Below, one piece after another: positions 17,056 to 25,771 of a stretch of DNA of 64,000 nt (positions within the stretch are counted from its first letter, which is position 1; each line of letters begins with the position of its first letter). A program made the translations under genes and the position numbers. A model generated the notes under the pieces. The model had not been told where the DNA came from and made no database searches. It saw nothing but the letters and a program-made list of their open reading frames with translations. The stretch comes from Gaiellaceae bacterium. Lineage in GTDB: Bacteria; Actinomycetota; Thermoleophilia; Gaiellales; Gaiellaceae. Location: contig JAUJMY010000003.1 in NCBI GenBank assembly GCA_030446625.1, positions 1 through 64,000 of the forward strand, in the 5' to 3' direction.

Positions 17056-17972
17056 CAGTATGCGACGGCGCCGCGGCCCGTCTCGGCGGCGTGCCGCTGC
17101 TCGTCCGCGCGGTAGCTCGAGCGCACGAGCGGGCCCGAGAAGACGGACCCGAAGCCGAGCTCCTCGCCCTGCTGGCGGAACCAGCGGAACTCGTCCGGGT
17201 GCACCCAGCGGTCGATCTTCGCGTGCTTCGCGGAGGGCTGGAGGTACTGCCCGATCGTGACGACGTCGACGCCGTGCGCGCGGAGGTCGCGCATCGTGTC
17301 GACGACCTCGTCGTTCGTCTCGCCGAGGCCGACGATGATCCCCGACTTCGTCAGCACGGGGTAGTCCGCGAGCTCCTTCGCCCGCGCGAGCCAGAGCGCC
17401 TTGTCGTACGACGCCTTCGCGCCGCGCATGCGGCGGTGCAGCCGACGCACGGTCTCGATGTTGTGGTTGAAGACGTCCGGGCGCTCCGCGAGCACCGTCC
17501 GCAGCGCCTCCTCCTCCACGTCGAGGAAGTCCGGCGTCAGCACCTCGACGGAGCAGCCGGGCACCTTCGCCTTCAGCGCGCGGATCGTCGCCGCGTAGTG
17601 GCCGGCGCCGCGGTCGGGGACGTCGTCGCGGTCGACCGACGTGACGACGACGTGCGTGAGCTGCATCTGCGCCGCCGCGTTCGCGAGCCGGAGCGGCTCG
17701 AGCGGGTCGACGGGCTCGGACGGCCTTCCGGAGTTGACGTAGCAGTAGCGGCAGGCGCGCGTGCACGTCTCGCCGAGGATCTGGAACGTCGCGGTGCCGC
17801 GGCCCCAGCACTCCGAGATGTTCGGGCAGCGCGCCTCTTCGCAGATCGTGTGCAGGCGCTGGCCGTGGATGAGCTGCTTGACGTCGAAGTACTTCGAGTC
17901 GGCGCTCGGCGCGCGGACCTTCATCCACTCGGGCCGGCGCGGGCGCTCGGCGACGGGGAGCGACGTCTCCAT
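17055..17972 (-). CDS. lipA: lipoyl synthase
   Basis: 305 residues, normal length. This radical-SAM enzyme inserts two sulfurs into octanoyl-lysine on lipoyl domains. The auxiliary cluster ligands are Cys44, Cys49 and Cys55 (CEEARCPNISEC), and the SAM-cluster ligands are Cys70, Cys74 and Cys77 (CTRACRYC). The C-terminal RSSY carries the family serine. TAGACT (17986-17981) lies 8 nt before ATG 17972, suggesting a leaderless start. lipB and a lipoate-dependent dehydrogenase operon follow within 6 kb. A partial copy lies at 13491-14083. Confidence 0.97.
   Translation of the reverse strand: METSLPVAERPRRPEWMKVRAPSADSKYFDVKQLIHGQRLHTICEEARCPNISECWGRGTATFQILGETCTRACRYCYVNSGRPSEPVDPLEPLRLANAAAQMQLTHVVVTSVDRDDVPDRGAGHYAATIRALKAKVPGCSVEVLTPDFLDVEEEALRTVLAERPDVFNHNIETVRRLHRRMRGAKASYDKALWLARAKELADYPVLTKSGIIVGLGETNDEVVDTMRDLRAHGVDVVTIGQYLQPSAKHAKIDRWVHPDEFRWFRQQGEELGFGSVFSGPLVRSSYRADEQRHAAETGRGAVAY
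17081..17629. repeat. long direct repeat, copy B (within lipA)
   Basis: 549 bp matching 13529-14080. It lies entirely inside the functional lipA coding region, so the partial copy is the derived one. Confidence 0.92.
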
Positions 17973-18035
17973 CCGGGGCCAGTCTAGTGACGGCGGTCAG
18001 GCAAGAATCCGCGCAGCCGCGGCGAAGAGACCGGC

Positions 18036-18389
18036 GTGGTGCGCTGGATCGTGATCGCCGTCGTCCTGGTCGGCGCCGTCTCGCTCTTCGGCGGCTCTGC
18101 CGTGCTCGCGAGCGTGCGCGAGCTTCCGCAACGCGCCGTGGACGTCGTCAAGCGGGACGACTCGGGACAGAGCGCCGCTCAGGTCTCGTCCGCGGAGTTC
18201 CTCGCGCTGCGGCGCGGGCAGCCGAAGGAGCACGTGCGGGAGCTGCTCGGGGAGCCCGAGACGAGCTCGAGCGCGAGCGTCGAAGGCGTCGAGCTCGAGT
18301 GCTGGATCTACGGCGTCTCCGGCTCGACCGGCGCGTTCCAGATCTGCTTCGCGAACGGTCGCCTGAGCTCGCGCTTCCGGTACGGGTAG
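18036..18389 (+). CDS. SmpA/OmlA (BamE-like) domain membrane protein
   Basis: 117 residues from GTG 18036 (a second GTG follows at 18039). The N-terminal membrane span VRWIVIAVVLVGAVSLFGGSAV is followed by a BamE/SmpA-type fold: the F.ALRRGQPKEHVRELLGEPE helix-turn, then ECWIYGVSG and FQICFANGRLSSRFRYG strands. In proteobacteria this fold belongs to outer-membrane assembly factors; in this monoderm-like context it is a membrane-tethered domain of unknown partner. It diverges from lipA. Confidence 0.7.
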   Translation: MVRWIVIAVVLVGAVSLFGGSAVLASVRELPQRAVDVVKRDDSGQSAAQVSSAEFLALRRGQPKEHVRELLGEPETSSSASVEGVELECWIYGVSGSTGAFQICFANGRLSSRFRYG

Positions 18390-18410
18390 ACGCGGCCAAG
18401 TAACACTTTG

Positions 18411-19274
18411 TTACTTGGCGCTCGCGAGCTTCGCGTGCACCGGCTGCGCCCACAGCCCGTGCCCGTCCTCCGCCGGGAGCTCCTCGAACGAGAGGTCGAA
18501 GACGTCCTCGAGAGCCGCGATTGCGTGCGGCCGCACCTCGTCGACGGTCACCGGCCGCGCCAGCTCCCGCGCGATTGTCGTGAACGCCGCGTCCTCGAGC
18601 CCGCACGCCGTTATCCACTGCGTGAACGGCGCCGGGTCGAGGTCGACGTTCAGCGCGTACCCGTGCGTCGTCACCCAGCGCGACACATGCACGCCGATCG
18701 ACGCGATCTTCCTGGGCGGCCCGCCGCCCCTGACCGCGCGCGGCTCCCGCCGGGCCGAGCCCGGCTCCGCCGCGCGCTCGCGACGCTGACGGCGCTCCAG
18801 TCGGGAGGCCGTGCTGAGAGCACTGTCCCCCCTCCCTGCGCTTGCCAGCGACGCGCCAGGAACGGCGGAAGGCATCAGCCACACGCCCGTCAGCCCTTCG
18901 AGCCGCTGTGCCTCGACGCCGAGCGGCGCGAGCGTCCGGATGAGCGCCTCCTCCAGGTCGCGGACGTAACGCTTCACGTCACGCCCATGGCGGTTGAGGT
19001 CGAGGATCGGGTAGCACACGAGCTGCCCGGGCCCGTGGAACGTCGACTTGCCGCCGCGGTTCGTCTCCACGACCTCGACGTCGGCGTCCGCCGGCACGTG
19101 CAGCTCGCTGTCGTCGGTGCGCCGCCCGAGCGTCACGACCGGCGCGTGCTCGAGGAGGACGACGGTGTCGGGGATCGCGCCCTGCGAGACGGCGGCCGCG
19201 AGCGCGCGTTGGAGCTCCCGCGCCTCCCGGTACGGGACGACGCCCAGGCTCATCAGGTACGCGCCCCGGGCCAT
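18411..19274 (-). CDS. lipB: lipoyl(octanoyl) transferase with an in-frame insertion
   Basis: 287 residues. It moves octanoyl groups from acyl carrier protein to lipoyl-domain lysines. RGGKSTFHGPGQLVCYP (about residue 73), the lysine block RKIASIGVHVSRWVTTHG and the catalytic Cys in ITACGLEDAAF are present. Between GVWL and RKIAS sit about 53 extra residues rich in Arg, Ala, Gly and Pro (18718-18875), absent from ordinary LipB, containing a REP-like palindrome. The insertion keeps frame. ATG 19274 follows the upstream stop by 2 nt, so it is co-translated with the small ORF above it. Confidence 0.93.
   Translation of the reverse strand: MARGAYLMSLGVVPYREARELQRALAAAVSQGAIPDTVVLLEHAPVVTLGRRTDDSELHVPADADVEVVETNRGGKSTFHGPGQLVCYPILDLNRHGRDVKRYVRDLEEALIRTLAPLGVEAQRLEGLTGVWLMPSAVPGASLASAGRGDSALSTASRLERRQRRERAAEPGSARREPRAVRGGGPPRKIASIGVHVSRWVTTHGYALNVDLDPAPFTQWITACGLEDAAFTTIARELARPVTVDEVRPHAIAALEDVFDLSFEELPAEDGHGLWAQPVHAKLASAK
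18749..18765. repeat. REP-like palindrome, copy 2, inside lipB
   Basis: GCCGGGC-CGA-GCCCGGC followed by TCCGCCG, matching the element at 211-227 almost exactly. It lies within the segment that interrupts the LipB protein family alignment, so the insertion is probably derived from a dispersed repeat. Confidence 0.55.
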
Positions 19275-19276
19275 CT

Positions 19277-19495
19277 TCAGACGCTCGACTTCGAGGCGTG
19301 CGTGCGGGCCTGCGCGTCGAGCCGCGCCTCCGCCTCCAGCACATGGCCTCGCGCCGCCCACGCGTGGGCGGCGCCGCGCGGCACCTCGCGGTTGCGGAAG
19401 TGCTCGGCCGAGCGGCGGCAGTGGGCGGCGGCGCGGTCGAGCTCCTCCGCCGCCTCGTCGTAGAGCCGCGCCGCCGCCTCGAGCTCGTCGCTCAT
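19277..19495 (-). CDS. small charged helical protein in the lipB operon
   Basis: 72 residues (MSDELEAAARLYDEAAEELD..), almost entirely predicted helix with Ala/Glu/Arg heptads and one Cys. It may be TPR-like, but only one or two helical hairpins fit. The family is unknown. It sits 7 bp after the E2 gene and 2 bp before lipB, so it belongs to the dehydrogenase-lipB transcript. Confidence 0.6.
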   Translation of the reverse strand: MSDELEAAARLYDEAAEELDRAAAHCRRSAEHFRNREVPRGAAHAWAARGHVLEAEARLDAQARTHASKSSV

Positions 19496-19502
19496 CGGCG
19501 GG

Positions 19503-20950
19503 CTAGTACGCGGTCTCGTCCCAGCTCTCGAGCTTCTGGCGCAGGTCGCGCAGGAAGCGGCCGGCGAGCGCGCCGTCGATGAGCCGGTGGTCGTACGTGA
19601 GCGTCAGGTTCATTATCGGGCGGATCGCGATCACGTCGTTGCCGAGCTCGTCCTGGATCACCCATGGTCGCTTGACGACCGCGTACGTCCCGAGGATCGC
19701 TGCCTGCGGCTGGCTGATCACGGGCGTGCCGTGGAACGTCCCGTACCCACCCGGGTTCGTGATCGTGAACGTGCCGCCCTGCACCTCGTCCGGGAGCAGC
19801 TTCTTGTCGCGCGCCCGCTGCGCGATGTCCGTCACGCCCTTCGCGATCCCGAGCAGGTTCATCGTCTCGGCGTTCTTGAGGACGGGCACGATCAGCCCCT
19901 TGCCGTCCGCGAGCTCGACCGCGAACCCGAGGTTCACGTAGCTCCTCGTGACGATCTGGTCGCCGCGGAGCTCGCCGTTGATCCAGGGGTAGTCGCGCAG
20001 CGTCTCGACGGTCGCGCGCGCGATGAAGACGAGGTACGTCGGGTTGACGCCGTAGCTCGCCTGGTACTCCTTCTTCAGCTTCTCCCGGATCGCGACGACG
20101 CGCGACATGTCGACCTCGATCGCGCTCGTGACGTGCGCGGAGGTGTCGAGAGAGCGCCGCATGTGCTCGGCGATGCCGCGGCGCATCGCGTTCACCGGCT
20201 CGAACGTCTCGCCTGGCGCGGGTTCCGCGGGCGTGGCCGCGGCGGCGGGCGCAGTCGCGGCCGCCGGTGCGGGCGCGGGCGGAGTCGCGGGCGCGGCCGG
20301 GGAGCGGTGGGCGCAGTCGCTGCGGGCGGAGCCGGGGCCGCGGGTGCGGCCTGGGCGCCCGACTGGACGAAGTCGAGGATGTCCTTCTTGGTCACACGTC
20401 CGCCCCGGCCGGTGCCGCTGACCTGCGCCGGGTCGACGCCGTGTTCCGACGCGATCCGCGCCACGACGGGCGAGACGAAGGTGCGGCCGTTCCCGCCACC
20501 GCCGTCGGCAGGTGCGGCGGCCGGCGCGGGCGGTGCAGGCGGAGGCGCGGCGGGCTCGACGGGACCGCTGCCGGGTGAGGTCGGCGCGACGTCGCCGACG
20601 CCTTCGCTCGCCGAGGCCATCACCTCGTCGGCCGCGGCTTGCGTCGCGGGCTCGGGAATGTCGCCGGCAGGCGTCTGGACCGTCGCCGGCGCGTCCGCGC
20701 CCTCGGGCGCGATGACGGCCAGCTTCGTCCCGACCTCGACCGTCTCTCCCTCCTGGACGAGGATCTGCGACACGACGCCGGAGCCCGGGCTCGGCACCTC
20801 GGTGTCCACCTTGTCCGTCGAGATCTCGAGCAGCGCCTCGTCCGCCTCGACGGTCTCGCCCTCCTGCTTCAGCCACTTCGTGATCGTGCCCTCGGACACG
20901 GAGACGCCCATCTGGGGCATCACGACCTCGACTGTGGTTCCGGTCGCCAT
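19503..20950 (-). CDS. 2-oxoacid dehydrogenase E2 (dihydrolipoamide acyltransferase), frameshifted
   Basis: ATG 20950 with RBS AGGAGAGG. The first frame gives a lipoyl domain (1-80, lysine in [14 protein letters not shown]), an Ala/Pro linker and the peripheral subunit-binding domain ([20 protein letters not shown]). The second frame, entered by one indel in the Ala/Pro linker near 20298-20315, gives the full catalytic domain with [15 protein letters not shown] (active-site His and Asp). Total about 480 residues. The break is in low-complexity GC repeats, where consensus error is likely, so I treat it as a probable functional gene. Confidence 0.88.
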
Positions 20951-20958
20951 CCTCTCTC

Positions 20959-21933
20959 CTAGTACTCGGCGAGCTCGCGCAGGCCTTGGACGACGTCGTC
21001 GACCTGGGGGATGAACGCCTTCTCGAGCGGGGGCGAGAACGGGACGGGCGAGTCGGGCGCGGCGATCCGCTTGACGGGCGCGTCGAGATCCTCGAATGCC
21101 TCCTCGGCGATCGTGGCCGCGATCTCGGCGCCGAAGCCGCCGGTGCGCGTGTCCTCGTGGAGGACGAGCACCTTCGACGTCTTGCGGACGCTCTCGAGCA
21201 CCGCCGCCTTGTCCCACGGGAGCACGGTGCGCAGGTCGACGATCTCGACCGACACGCCGTCGCCGTCGAGCTCGCGCGACGCCTCCTCGGCCGTGTACAC
21301 CATCGCGCCCCACGTGACGACGGTGACGTCGTCGCCCTCGAGGTGCGTCCGCGCCTTCCCGAGGGGCGTCGTGTAGCGCTCGTCCGGCACCTCGGCCTTG
21401 ATCCGGCGGTAGAGGTGCTTGTGCTCGAAGTAGAGCACCGGGTTCGGATCCTGGATCGCGCTGATCAGGAGGCCCTTCGCGTCCTCCGGCGTCGCCGGGC
21501 AGACGCACTTGAGGCCGGGGACGTGCGCGAACCAGCTCTCCGGGTTCTGGGAGTGGAACGGCCCTCCTGAGAAGCCGCCGCCGGAGGGGAGGCGCACGAC
21601 GATGGGGACGGGCGTGCCCGCGCGCCAGCGCTGCTTCGCCGCCACGGTGACGAGGTGGTCCCACGCGCACGAGACGAAGTCGGCGAACTGCATCTCCGCG
21701 ACCGGGCGCATGCCCATGATCGCCGCGCCGGTCGCGCCGCCGACGATCGCCGTCTCCGAGAGCGGCGCGTCGATCACGCGCCAGTGCCCGAACTCCTCCT
21801 GGAATCCGAGCGTCACCTTGAACGCGCCTCCGTAGACGCCGACGTCCTCGCCGATCACGAACACGCGCTCGTCGCGGCGCATCTCCTCGCGGAGCCCGTC
21901 GCTGATCGCCTGCAGGTACGTCTTCTCGGCCAT
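20959..21933 (-). CDS. 2-oxoacid dehydrogenase E1 beta subunit (set 1)
   Basis: 324 residues. With the E1 alpha subunit it decarboxylates a 2-oxoacid using thiamine diphosphate and passes the acyl group to E2. Family blocks are [17 protein letters not shown] near 25, [17 protein letters not shown] near 55, [15 protein letters not shown] near 80, and the C-terminal transketolase domain [17 protein letters not shown] near 255. It lies 8 bp before the E2 start, in one operon with E1 alpha. Pyruvate versus branched-chain substrate cannot be told from sequence alone. Confidence 0.93.
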   Translation of the reverse strand: MAEKTYLQAISDGLREEMRRDERVFVIGEDVGVYGGAFKVTLGFQEEFGHWRVIDAPLSETAIVGGATGAAIMGMRPVAEMQFADFVSCAWDHLVTVAAKQRWRAGTPVPIVVRLPSGGGFSGGPFHSQNPESWFAHVPGLKCVCPATPEDAKGLLISAIQDPNPVLYFEHKHLYRRIKAEVPDERYTTPLGKARTHLEGDDVTVVTWGAMVYTAEEASRELDGDGVSVEIVDLRTVLPWDKAAVLESVRKTSKVLVLHEDTRTGGFGAEIAATIAEEAFEDLDAPVKRIAAPDSPVPFSPPLEKAFIPQVDDVVQGLRELAEY

Positions 21934-21954
21934 GTCGGAGTTAGTGGCTCGGCG

Positions 21955-22998
21955 TTACTTGTGGTGGGGCGTGTCGAGATCTTCGGGCGTCGCGTACACG
22001 CCCTCGAGCAGGCTCGCAGGGTCGGGGAGCGGGGACTCGTCGGCGCGGCGGATCGCCTCGTTCAGGAGCCGCTTCACGCCGCCCGCGATCTCCTCCTCCT
22101 CGTCGTCCGAGAGCTCCGCGTTCTCGCGCAGCCAGCTGCGGAAGCGCTCGAGCGGATCGCGCTCGGCCCAGCGCTCGAAGAGCTCCTTGGGGACGTAGAA
22201 CGCGTCGTCGTGGACGGCGTGGCCCTCCATGCGCAGCGTCTGGCACTCGACGAGCGTCGGCCCGCCGCCCTCGCGTGCCTTCTCGATCGCGCGCTTCGCC
22301 TCGCGGTACACCGCGAGCACGTCCGTTCCGTCGACGACGACGCCGTCGAACCCGTAAGCCGCGGCGCGATCGGCGAGGTGCTCGATCGGATACTCGAGGT
22401 GCGTCGGGGTCGAGTACGCCCACTGGTTGTTGTCGCAGATGAAGACGACGGGGAGGCGGCGCACGCCGGCGAGGTTCATCGCTTCGTGCGCGTCACCGCG
22501 CGCAGCGGCGCCCTCGCCGAACCAGCCGACGGCGACGCGCGGCTCCTGGCGGATGCGGAAGGCGAGCGCGCAGCCGACGGCGACGGGGAGCATCGCGGGC
22601 AGGTGGCTGACCATCGCGAGCAGGCCGAGCTTGGAGTCCGCCATGTGGACGTTGCCGTCCTTGCCCTTCGTCGGGCCGTCGGCGCGGCCCATGTACTGCG
22701 CGAAGATCCGCCACGGCTCGACGCCGCGCGTGACGTGGACGCCCATGTCCCTGTGGAGCGGCGTGCCGACGTCGTCCGGCCCCATCGCCGTCGCCACGCC
22801 GACCGCGGAGGCCTCGTTGCCGCGCCCCGTGTAGAACGACCCGGGGATCTTCCCCTGCCTGTACAGGATGTGCCCGCGCTCCTCGACGCCGCGCGTGATC
22901 AGGAGGTTCCGGTAGATGCCGAGCAGGTCCTCGCGGTCGAGGCCGGCCTCCTTCACCTCTCTCAGCGAGCCGAGCGGCTCGGCCTCTCTCACTGCCAT
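21955..22998 (-). CDS. 2-oxoacid dehydrogenase E1 alpha subunit (set 1)
   Basis: 347 residues from ATG 22998. The ThDP/Mg2+ block reads GWFGEGAAARGDAHEAMN .. CDNNQWAYST; Glu replaces the usual Asp of GDG at its start, but the downstream NNQ is kept. RMEGHAVHDD matches the regulatory loop region of the family. It heads the operon E1alpha-E1beta-E2-small ORF-lipB on the minus strand and diverges from the LURP-like gene. Confidence 0.93.
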   Translation of the reverse strand: MAVREAEPLGSLREVKEAGLDREDLLGIYRNLLITRGVEERGHILYRQGKIPGSFYTGRGNEASAVGVATAMGPDDVGTPLHRDMGVHVTRGVEPWRIFAQYMGRADGPTKGKDGNVHMADSKLGLLAMVSHLPAMLPVAVGCALAFRIRQEPRVAVGWFGEGAAARGDAHEAMNLAGVRRLPVVFICDNNQWAYSTPTHLEYPIEHLADRAAAYGFDGVVVDGTDVLAVYREAKRAIEKAREGGGPTLVECQTLRMEGHAVHDDAFYVPKELFERWAERDPLERFRSWLRENAELSDDEEEEIAGGVKRLLNEAIRRADESPLPDPASLLEGVYATPEDLDTPHHK

Positions 22999-23038
22999 CA
23001 AGTACCCCCGGTCGCGCGCGTCGGACGCTCAGACTCTA

Positions 23039-23052
23039 ACGACTAGAGTCGT
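23039..23052. promoter_or_regulatory. palindrome over a leaderless -10 box
   Basis: ACGACT-AG-AGTCGT: 6-bp inverted arms overlapping TAGAGT (23044-23049), a TANNNT box 6 nt before ATG 23056. A regulator bound here would cover the promoter. Confidence 0.4.
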
Positions 23053-23055
23053 GGC

Positions 23056-23661
23056 ATGGCCGCCGACGCCTTCGCCCACGACCGGTTCCTCGTCGAGCAG
23101 CTCGTCCGGCCGCTCGTGAACCTGTACCAGGTGACGCCGCTGGGCGCGGACGACGCGCCGGCGGGCGGCCCCGTCGCGTTCGTGCGTCAGAAGCGGATGG
23201 CGATCAAGGAGGACATCCGCTTCTTCGCCGACGAGGGCGAGCGCGAGGAGCTCTTCCGGATCAAGGCGCGCAGCATGTTCGAGGTCGGCGGCCGCTACGA
23301 CGTGACGACGCCCACCGGCGAGCGGATCGGCGTCCTCGAGAAGGTCTTCGCGCGCTCGCTGCTGCGCTCGACGTGGCGCATGCTCGGCCCCGCCGAGGAG
23401 GAGCTTGCCGTGGCGGAGGAGCGGAGCGTCCCGCTCGCTCTGCTCCGGCGCGTGATCGACCTCGTCCCGTACGGCGAGCTGATCCCGATCGTCTTCCACT
23501 TCAACATCCGCCGTGGCGACGAGCCCCTCGGCGAGCTGACGCGGGCGTGGGGGCTGCGCGACCGCTACACGCTCGACCTGTCCGGCGAGCTCGAGCGGAC
23601 GATTGACCGGCGACTCGGAATCGCGCTCGCGATCGCGCTCGACGCTCTCCAGAGCCGCTGA
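23056..23661 (+). CDS. LURP-one/phospholipid-scramblase-like beta-barrel protein
   Basis: 201 residues. The pattern of strands (VAFVRQKRMAIKEDIRFFADE, LFRIKARSMFEVGGRYDVTTPTG, ERIGVLEKVF) matches the LURP1-related/Tubby-like family (DUF567). Members are cytosolic or membrane-associated 12-stranded barrels of uncertain function. No signal peptide. Its stop overlaps the next ATG (TGATG), so it forms a two-gene unit with the zinc-ribbon protein. Confidence 0.75.
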   Translation: MAADAFAHDRFLVEQLVRPLVNLYQVTPLGADDAPAGGPVAFVRQKRMAIKEDIRFFADEGEREELFRIKARSMFEVGGRYDVTTPTGERIGVLEKVFARSLLRSTWRMLGPAEEELAVAEERSVPLALLRRVIDLVPYGELIPIVFHFNIRRGDEPLGELTRAWGLRDRYTLDLSGELERTIDRRLGIALAIALDALQSR

Positions 23662-23936
23662 TGGCGAAGCCGAAGACGAACTGGATCCGCGAGGAGCGGC
23701 GCAAGGTGCTCGGCGACTGGGCCGCGTTCTGCGTCCGCTGCGGCGCCGTGCGGCGCTGGTTCGAGGAGCTCGAGCACGAGGTTCCGGCCGCGTGCACGCA
23801 GTGTGGTGGCGAGATGCGGCGGCGCTGCCCCGCTTGCACCGCGCCCTTCTCGTCGGCGTTCGCCGTCGAGTGCGAGGAGTGCGACGCGCCGCTGCGCCCG
23901 AACGAGCTCTTCGGGTCGCCGATCCACAAGACGTAG
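23661..23936 (+). CDS. zinc-ribbon protein with four CxxC pairs
   Basis: 91 residues. Eight cysteines occur in four CxxC pairs: CVRC near residue 24, CTQC near 45, CPAC near 54 and CEEC near 70. They should bind two zinc ions. N-terminal basic segment KPKTNWIREERRKV. Family unknown; coupled to the LURP-like gene by a 1-nt overlap, so the two products may act together. It converges on hisIE. Confidence 0.7.
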   Translation: MAKPKTNWIREERRKVLGDWAAFCVRCGAVRRWFEELEHEVPAACTQCGGEMRRRCPACTAPFSSAFAVECEECDAPLRPNELFGSPIHKT

Positions 23937-23974
23937 CACGAGCTGTCGCCGCGAGCCGCGCGGCGCCCGCTCCG

Positions 23975-24520
23975 TCACCGCTCGCGCCGGGCCAGCTCAC
24001 GTTCGACCGCCGCGACGTCGAGGCCGCGCGCGGCCAGCAGCACGTACGTGTGGAAGACGAGGTCGGCGATCTCCGAGACGAGACGTTCGTCGCTCTCGCC
24101 GACTGCCGCGAGCGCAGCCTCGAGCCCCTCTTCCCCGACCTTCCGCGCGCACGCGCCGACGCCGTCGTCGAGCAGCTGCGCCACGTACGACCCCTCCGGC
24201 CGTGTCAGCGCGCGCTCGGCGACGGTGCGCCACAGCGCCGGCGCGAAGCACGACGCGGAGCCGGTGTGGCACGCAGCCCCGCCGGCGCGGACGCGAAGGA
24301 GAATCGCGTCGCCGTCGCAGTCCTCGCGCAGCTCCTCGATGGCAAGCGTGTTGCCCGAGGTCTCCCCCTTTCGCCAGAGGCGGCGGCGCGATCGACTCCA
24401 GAAGTGCGCCTCGCCGGTCTCCCGCGTGAGGCGCAGCGCGTCGTCGTCCATCCACGCGAGCATCAGCACCTGCTCGGTCGCGGCGTCCTGGACGATCGCA
24501 GCGCGAAGCTCAGGCTGCAT
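23975..24520 (-). CDS. hisIE: bifunctional phosphoribosyl-AMP cyclohydrolase / phosphoribosyl-ATP pyrophosphatase
   Basis: 181 residues from ATG 24520. Residues 1-105 are His[37 protein letters not shown], and the zinc-site C-terminal block [13 protein letters not shown]. Residues about 115-181 are HisE ([21 protein letters not shown] and [15 protein letters not shown]). It carries out steps 2 and 3 of histidine synthesis. It is the last gene of the his operon and overlaps the end of hisF by 11 bp. Confidence 0.94.
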   Translation of the reverse strand: MQPELRAAIVQDAATEQVLMLAWMDDDALRLTRETGEAHFWSRSRRRLWRKGETSGNTLAIEELREDCDGDAILLRVRAGGAACHTGSASCFAPALWRTVAERALTRPEGSYVAQLLDDGVGACARKVGEEGLEAALAAVGESDERLVSEIADLVFHTYVLLAARGLDVAAVERELARRER

Positions 24521-25253
24521 CGCGGAGCGGGACGTCGAGGTCGGCGAGCTCCCGGCGCAGCTCCCGCAGACGGTCACGGCGCTCGTGGAGGATCGACGCG
24601 AGGAGCGCCGCCTGCGCCACCTCGAGCACCGCGGCGACGTGTGCCGCCGTCCCGGCGCCGCCCGAGGCGACGACCGGCACGTCGACCGCGTCGGCGACCG
24701 CGCGCGTCAGCCTCAGGTCGTAGCCGCGGCGCGTGCCGTCGGCGTCGATCGACGTGAGCAGGATCTCGCCGGCGCCGCGCGCGGCGGCCTCCACCGCCCA
24801 CTCGACGGCACTGCGTCCCGTGGCTCCGGTTCCGGCGCGCGAACGAACGCGCCCGGCTTCGGCGTCGATCGCCACGACGACCGCTTGCGATCCCACGGCC
24901 ACGGCGAGCTCTTCGATCAGCGCGGGCCGCTCGAGCGCGGCGCTGTTGACCGTGACCTTGTCGGCGCCCGCGGCGAGCAGCCGAAGCGCGTCGGCCACGC
25001 TGCGGACGCCGCCGCCCACGGTCAGGGGGATCGAGACGCGGTTCGCCACCCGCTCGACGAGCGCGTCGAGCGTCGCGCGTCCTTCCAGCGTCGCGGTGAC
25101 GTCGAGGAACACGAGCTCGTCCGCGCCGGCGTCGGAGTAGTGCGCGGCGAGCGAGACCGCGTCGCCGGCATCGCGAAGCCCGCGGAAGCGGACGCCCTTG
25201 ACGACGCGGCCGCCGGCGACGTCGAGGCACGGGATCAGCCGGGGAAGAGGCAT
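24510..25253 (-). CDS. hisF: imidazole glycerol phosphate synthase, cyclase subunit
   Basis: 247 residues, a TIM barrel. [19 protein letters not shown] supplies the first catalytic Asp and [13 protein letters not shown] the second; phosphate-binding loops GGGVRS and ASGGAG are present. It uses ammonia from HisH to make IGP and AICAR. Starts 18 bp inside hisH and ends inside hisIE, consistent with coupled translation. Confidence 0.96.
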   Translation of the reverse strand: MPLPRLIPCLDVAGGRVVKGVRFRGLRDAGDAVSLAAHYSDAGADELVFLDVTATLEGRATLDALVERVANRVSIPLTVGGGVRSVADALRLLAAGADKVTVNSAALERPALIEELAVAVGSQAVVVAIDAEAGRVRSRAGTGATGRSAVEWAVEAAARGAGEILLTSIDADGTRRGYDLRLTRAVADAVDVPVVASGGAGTAAHVAAVLEVAQAALLASILHERRDRLRELRRELADLDVPLRDAA

Positions 25254-25771
25254 CGCTCCAGGTAGCGTGCGCCCGCGGCGCCGCTCTTCTCGGGGTGGAA
25301 CTGCACGCCGACGAAGCTTCCGCTCCGCGCCTCGGCGACGATCCCTTCGGCGTACGCCGTCGCCGCCGGCGTCTCGACCGCGTACGAGTGCGCGAAGTAG
25401 AACGCGTCGCCGATCGGCTCGACGCGGCTCCAGCCCATTCGCGGCACGCGCCCGGATCGGAGGCGCGCCGCGCGGCCGGGCAGGAGCCCGAGCCCGCGGA
25501 CGCCTCCATCCTCTTCCGTCTCCTCCAGTGCGAGCTGGAGGCCGAGGCAGATCCCGAGCACCGGCCGTCTCTCGGCGACCCGCTTCCGGAGGACGGCGTC
25601 GAGCCCTTGCTCGCGGAGGGCCGACATCGCGCTGCGAGCCGAGCCGACACCCGGCAGCACGGCCAGATCCGCGGCCTCCGCGTCGTCGACGAGCTGTGCG
25701 CCGAGCCGCCGCAGCGCAGTCGAGACCGAGCGGACGTTGCCCGCGCCGTAGTCGCAGATCGCGACTCTCAA
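25235..25771 (-). CDS. hisH: imidazole glycerol phosphate synthase, glutamine amidotransferase subunit
   Basis: 178 residues, slightly short for HisH (about 200). The nucleophile is Cys in [11 protein letters not shown]; His and Glu are in [10 protein letters not shown]; the N terminus is [15 protein letters not shown]. The start is TTG 25771, overlapping the stop of hisCB as TTGA; no better start exists near the family N terminus. It supplies ammonia to HisF. Confidence 0.94.
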   Translation of the reverse strand: MRVAICDYGAGNVRSVSTALRRLGAQLVDDAEAADLAVLPGVGSARSAMSALREQGLDAVLRKRVAERRPVLGICLGLQLALEETEEDGGVRGLGLLPGRAARLRSGRVPRMGWSRVEPIGDAFYFAHSYAVETPAATAYAEGIVAEARSGSFVGVQFHPEKSGAAGARYLERCLFPG

